64,000 bases of DNA from Camarhynchus parvulus (Eukaryota > Chordata > Aves > Passeriformes > Thraupidae). Shown here piece by piece: positions 58,568 through 64,000 of this stretch. Position 1 is the stretch's first letter. Each line of letters begins with the position of its first letter. A program made the position numbers and the translations under genes. The notes below the pieces were generated by a model. The model did not search any database, was not told the origin of the DNA, and worked only from the letters and a program-made list of their open reading frames with translations. The DNA lies in contig NC_044601.1 of assembly GCF_901933205.1 (NCBI RefSeq), positions 28,396,944 through 28,460,943 of the forward strand. Reading direction: 5' to 3'.

Positions 58568-61500
58568 TCATCTCAGACTAGCTTCTGTTTCCATCTCTTG
58601 TCTGAGATAAGGCTGTGAGATGGTTGATGTGGTCTCCCCAGTCCTTCAGGGGAAGGGCAGCATATGCTTTGTGTATGCCCACAAGGTTCCCACTGTCTTG
58701 TGGGCATTCCTAGAGAACTGGGAAAAGTGACAGGAAAGCAGATGCAGAGACAGTGTGTGGTGTGGTCTAGCCCCATGACAGGGCTTTTGCTAGTCATCAG
58801 TGATTTCTTCCATCCTACTTGAACCACTGGTTTATGGTGCTGCAGGTCCTCCTCTGGCTCCTTTATTCAGCTGGTTGCCTTGAGCTGGGAGGCAGAACAT
58901 TTTAGGAAGATGATACTGCAGCTAAGAGAATAATACCATGATAGAGAAGTGTTATTAATCATTCTACTATAGAGTGTTATGCTAATAATGACAGCAGAAC
59001 TTAAATCTGTCATGTTTCCTGTCCCTTGTGCTACATCATTCATTTAAGAAGACATCCCACTGTGGAGACCATCACAGAACATAGCAAGAATAGGTAGAAG
59101 CTTCTTTTGAGTCTATGGCTCTTACCACATTTGAATTCCACACCACCCCCAGAGCAGGAAAAAAAAATAAAGAATGCCAATTAATTCAGAGTCACAGTAG
59201 GTTGCTGATTATAAGCTTAAACAGGATAATAAATGCATGGATATTTTTCCACTTAGAAAAACCAGCCCAAAATGTTATCTACAATTCAAAGTAACTGACA
59301 ATTTTATTTATAATTTTATTTAGAAACTGCAGAGAAATATCCTTCATTATTTAACTTGTTTAAAGGCAAATTTATAGATCAACAATGAATATTTTTATTG
59401 TTACGCTAATCCAAAAATTTTTTGTCTTTTCCACTTCAAGACTTTTTTTTCCTGTCTTTTGAATAAGAACTGCCTGTGTTCTCATTCTTTGTTCTGAACC
59501 AGCATATTTTTTGGGAAAAAGGGCAGGATTGTTTTGCCATTGTACATTGCACATTCTGTGAAGGAGGAAGCTTTACAATGCTTTCTGTGTGGAGAGTTAA
59601 ACACGTTTTGTTGGTGTAGGTGTTCATGGGATAGCTTTTTATGGTTTATCTGACACAAGGTATCAGTCTTTCTGCTCCATGATTGTTTTTCACACAGTCT
59701 GTAGGTGATTTCACATTTTTTAAACAATAAATGTAAACTGATAATAAAATGTCATAACCTGATATTATATGTAATATGTTCTTACATGATTGGAGATATT
59801 CTCTATGTGTTAAGAAGAGTTGCCAATATTTTCTCTGTCCTTCAATTCTTTAAGTCCTGATAAATTTTGCTTTACTGTGTCAATAACTCATGCAAGAAAC
59901 TTCAGTATGTGTGCAAATGGTGGTAGATCTCTGCCACTTGTTCCAGAAGCCAGTTGGCCAGTCCCAGGGAAATTCTATCTTTAGGCCTCATCTTGACAGA
60001 AAGTAGGAATCCATCTCAATACTTGAGGGTGGATTAGTCTCAGATTCAAGTGATTATGGCCTGAATATGTTGTCAAGGCTAAGTTTAAATATTCTGGTGG
60101 GTGGCTTTAGAAAGTTCCAAACAATAATGGGCTAAATGAGCTAGAACATCATATTTAACTAGGAGAACATAATTAATAATTTGAAACTGCTGAAGAAATC
60201 ATTTCATGTGCATGCCCACATTATACAAAAATCCTGGCAGTCTTGGAGGGGGAAAAAAATCAGTATTAAAAGTAGAAAATACACTGGAATGAAGAAAATG
60301 TGAAAGAATAGTACCATCAAGATTATTATTAAAATGTACCAGAATTTGTAATGGAAGAATAAGACCAAAAGCAGAACTCTAGAACTGGCAGAATTAAAGA
60401 CAATAAGATGTTTATTAAAAAAAAAAACAAAACCAAACAGTCCCCCAGAGAATAGTTCCAGTAATATTAATTGACTATTAAATAAATTTTGCACAACTAT
60501 TAATAATGCTGGAGTTTTTTTCCAGGTATAGAAGATGCAAACAATGTGTGTGAGATGAAAATTTTAAAAAGTTATTCACAGCCAAAGATGATGCAAGCTA
60601 ACAGCACTGAAGTGAAAAGAGGAAACTTGGATGACTAAGATTGTAGGTACCAGATATGAGGCTGGCAGGGTGGGTACATCAGGAACAGAAATAAAAATAC
60701 GTAGAGCCAGTAAGACTGCATCTGATGACATGAGGTTGGAAGATTTAATTCTTGTGTGAGTTTAGAAGTTTGGTTTGCACTTTAATGGGACATTCTTAGA
60801 CTTGGTGTATTATCTCTTCCAAATTGTTAGCCTGAAATACTTACTAAAGAAATAAAGATTTTCCCAACAGAATCCTTGTCAAATAGGTAGTTTTTAAGTC
60901 TTATGGATGATTAGTCCTTGGCTCTAGACCTAATGAATGTTTTTATTAAGGAGTGAGGCAGTTTTGTATAGAAAGAAGAGAATATCTATTTTCTCTTCTG
61001 CAGGACAGATTAAGTGCAGGACAGATTAAGAGCGATTATGTCCCATGAAAAATTCATCTGAATCATCGTGTGACATAACAATGGCTGTGGATTTCATTTC
61101 AGCAATCAAGCCTGTGGTTCAGTAGTGGAAATAAAGGCAGATCCAATTCTTTCAAAAGTTGCAGCTTTACTGAGAGCCATTATTGAATCTCATTAAAATT
61201 ATGTATTATTTTTAAGAGAAAGAAAAAGGAGAAAAAGGCATTGAAAGATAAAACTGCTTCCTACAGTTGGAAATTGCATTCTCTCAGAAAAATAAAGGAA
61301 AGAATGAAACACCTAATTATGTTTTGGATAATGCTAGGATAGGAGACCAGCTCTGCTTACTGATGATTTCTCTTCACTTAGCTACCCCCAAGCCATTGAT
61401 GCTTTCAGCCAGAATTGAATCACCTTTCTGAAATATGAATGGGTTTCAGGTTGCTTTTTTCCCTTTCCTGGTAGGAGTACTTGCAGGTTCATTGGCTCAA

Positions 61501-64000
61501 ATTCTCTGCTTGTCCCAGAGGAACAGAGAGGTGCAGAATGAATTTCAGACAAATTTGAGCTGACTGCCAAAAGTGTATCTCCACTCTGGTCAAAGAAGCA
61601 TTAGAGACCTAAAGCAAAACCACTGTTCAGCAAAAAGAATGTATGCAGTGGGTAGCACTGAAAGTTCCATCAACCCCTTGCCGGAGCAGAAAATGTTGCT
61701 GAAAACACTGATGTTGGAGATCCTTGAAGAAAATACATCAGTTTGGAAGAGATTTGATCTAGCAAGAGAAGAACCAAATGCTTGTAGCCTGATGACGCAT
61801 CCCTGTCTCAGGAAACACTTGTTTTATGCAACACTGGAGTAGCTCTTCAAAAAAGGACTTGTTGACAGTGAGTAAAAAGATCAGTTTAAGTGGAATATCT
61901 TGATTTTACTAAAACAGATCAATTCAGGCTCTGAGGAAGGAAAAAAATCAAACATGGAAAGTTGTTTTTCAAAACTTCAAAAGTTTGAGGATTTTTTTAA
62001 AGCCTAAAGTAAAGCAAAAGTACCATTGACTTCAGTGGTGTTAGGGAATGTCAAAAAAATGCTTACAAGGAGCTCAGAATAGCTGAGAAAAGATAAAAAA
62101 CATGGAGGCAAAATGAGTTAAGTGATATCATCAGGATGACCTAGCAATTTAGTGGCAAAGCTGGAAAAACTGCATGTTTCTTGAAAACCTATACCTGCTT
62201 AACTGTATGGTTTTACAGCATGAGTTGGTAATCCCACTGATTTCCAACAGTGTAAGAAGAGAAGGAGTCTGATTGACACACTATTCATGTGGTATGGAGA
62301 AAGGCAAAGCACTCATGTACATTAGATCTTGGCAGACTAGGCAAAACAGCCTGCCTTGTGCAAGTGCTCTGAAGAAATTAGCAGAATAATATTTGTAAAA
62401 ATTATTCAGCTGAGCAGAGATGAGAAGAAGAAATAGGAGAGTCCCAAGACTGATCCCTGCTTGGAGAAATCACTGAGACACTTTAATTAATGTTAATTGG
62501 AATTAATTGATCTTTTTTGAACATTAAGTTAGCTTGAAACCACAGTTGAAAATGCAATGTTATATTAAGAAATATATTAAGAAATGAAAGTTTGTATGAA
62601 GATCAGAGGACACAAAGTAATAAATAAAATATGGCCCCAGTGTCATTAATATTTATAAAATGTAAATTGGCAAAGGATATGGATGGGGTTACCTCAGAAA
62701 AGAGTAAGCATAGCAATTAGAAATTAATACATCTTGAAAATTAGCAAGCAATTTCTGACCTGTGTCTGTATCTTCAGACCAGTATTGAGTTCAATAAAGT
62801 CTTACTATAACACTTAATTATAAAGAACAGTGTGATAAAGCTATAGGATAGATTTTATGATTATTTGATATGTATTTAGTGAAAGCTTTTTTTTCTTTCT
62901 AATTATACACTTCCAAAATATAGAAAAGAGGTGGTGTGTTTCTGAGCTTATTTTGAGCAATTATAAATTACCAGTATTTGTGACATGCCACACTGGAAAA
63001 CTATTTCAGTTCTGCCCAGAAAAGACAGAGAACACAAATGAGGAATTGGAAAGAACTGATTTCACTAAATATTTAAGTTTAATTTGATTTTTTAAAAAGC
63101 TTTAAAAACTTAAAATACACAGAATGGGAGGATTGTGCACCAAAGTGTTTCTCTAAGCATATGTCCCAACTCTGCACTAAAGCTTTGAGCAAGAGAAACC
63201 AGTTATAAGGCATGTTCTCCAGGATCCAGTCTTTGCTAGAACTCAGATTTCCATGTGGCTGTAGAGTTAGCCCTATGCATATATCTTTGAATAAATATAA
63301 TGGACTATTAACAGGCTATCTAACTGTGCCACGTTTGGTTGAATAATAACCTTTTTATTGAACAAGTACTCCTTCAGATTAAAGAGTGCTCACATCCACC
63401 CACAACACTCAATCTCTTTCCTGCTCTCTGAAATTTGATCTTAATGCAGTAGTTCAGTCTCTAGCTGTTGTTTAAAGAGCACCTGAGGAATGATGCTGCA
63501 AAATGAAAGCTCAGAAGAATGTATGACAATTGCACCCATCTCGGCCAATTCTCAGAGATGCCCGGTAAGAGTGGGATTTGGCAAGTCACCCTAGCAGCTC
63601 ATCAGAGGAGGAGGAATGTAATCTTACAAAATCCTTGTCACAGTTTCAGGTGTGTTGCAGTGGTACTGTGTGCAGGTTGCAGTTGCAGCCTGCACACAGT
63701 TTTCAAGTGTCATTTCTGCAGTACTTAAATAGAATAGAAAATAAGAAATATAACAAGAGTTTTTTAAAAATTACATCCATTCATGGAGAAGAGATAAATG
63801 ACAACCCAAGTGCAAGCTTGGTTTCATGATGACCCTGAACTGCTGATGGTTGAAAGTAGTTGCTGCCAGAGCAGAATCATTTAATATTACCCTAATTCTT
63901 GCAATCCTCCTTAGAGCATCAACTTCTTTTTGTAACATCGTATTTACAATTTTCCTGTGCCACTGTATTCCTGCTACGCATTTTCAGCTGTGGTGGGTTT
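58568..64000. other. Intronic/downstream noncoding, AT-rich
   Basis: Only short ORFs (60-96 codons), none recognised. The hairpin at 63.67 kb is the one structured feature I can support. Confidence 0.55.
63665..63700. repeat. Hairpin: 12-bp perfect stem, 12-nt loop
   Basis: ACTGTGTGCAGG (63665-63676) is the exact reverse complement of CCTGCACACAGT (63689-63700). The loop is TTGCAG repeated twice. Confidence 0.92.

Overview
The window looks like a piece of a bird nuclear genome. It is AT-rich, intron-poor in coding sequence, and carries many CR1 LINE copies of avian type. Their 3' ends finish in the CR1-typical ATGATTCTA-like tail, most are truncated at the 5' end, and the best preserved one still shows endonuclease and reverse-transcriptase remnants. 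I see no bacterial-type gene organisation, and no tRNA, rRNA or CRISPR array. The species cannot be fixed from this sequence alone.

The only protein-coding exon I can name with confidence is a 176-bp internal exon at 43207-43382 on the + strand. It has a good acceptor and donor and encodes residues 11-69 of complexin-1 (CPLX1), the presynaptic SNARE-complex regulator. The first coding exon (N-terminal MEFVMKQALGG in mammals) and the downstream exon (beginning at Tyr70) were not found. By inference, most of the window is intron or flank of CPLX1: up to about 43 kb on the 5' side and about 20.6 kb on the 3' side.

Layout: 1-17.7 kb is mostly unique noncoding DNA with an ancient LINE remnant near 2.3-2.7 kb, a CR1 3' scrap near 5.9-6.1 kb and a very decayed RT remnant near 15.6-15.9 kb. 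17.7-19.0 kb holds two abutting + strand CR1 pieces. 20.7-23.1 kb is a 2.4-kb minus-strand CR1 with both enzymatic domains in ruins. 23.1-35 kb is unique sequence with a (TG)n microsatellite, a pyrimidine tract, a T-rich tract and a CR1 scrap. 35.0-35.8, 38.5-39.1, 44.5-44.9, 48.5-49.0 and 58.4-58.6 kb are further CR1 copies. The CPLX1 exon is at 43.2 kb, about 200 bp downstream of a small exon-like stretch with a hydrophobic leader and splice donor. A (TATCCC)n hexamer array, one base away from the vertebrate telomere repeat, is at 46.7 kb. The 47.5-47.9 kb region holds a cluster of short repeated words and a palindrome. 49-64 kb is otherwise noncoding, with two notable hairpins.

I did not find a convincing new biological system. 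The items most worth checking are the exon-like leader sequence upstream of the CPLX1 exon, the telomere-like hexamer array, the dispersed 40-bp repeat pair (38.4/42.2 kb) and several perfect hairpins.
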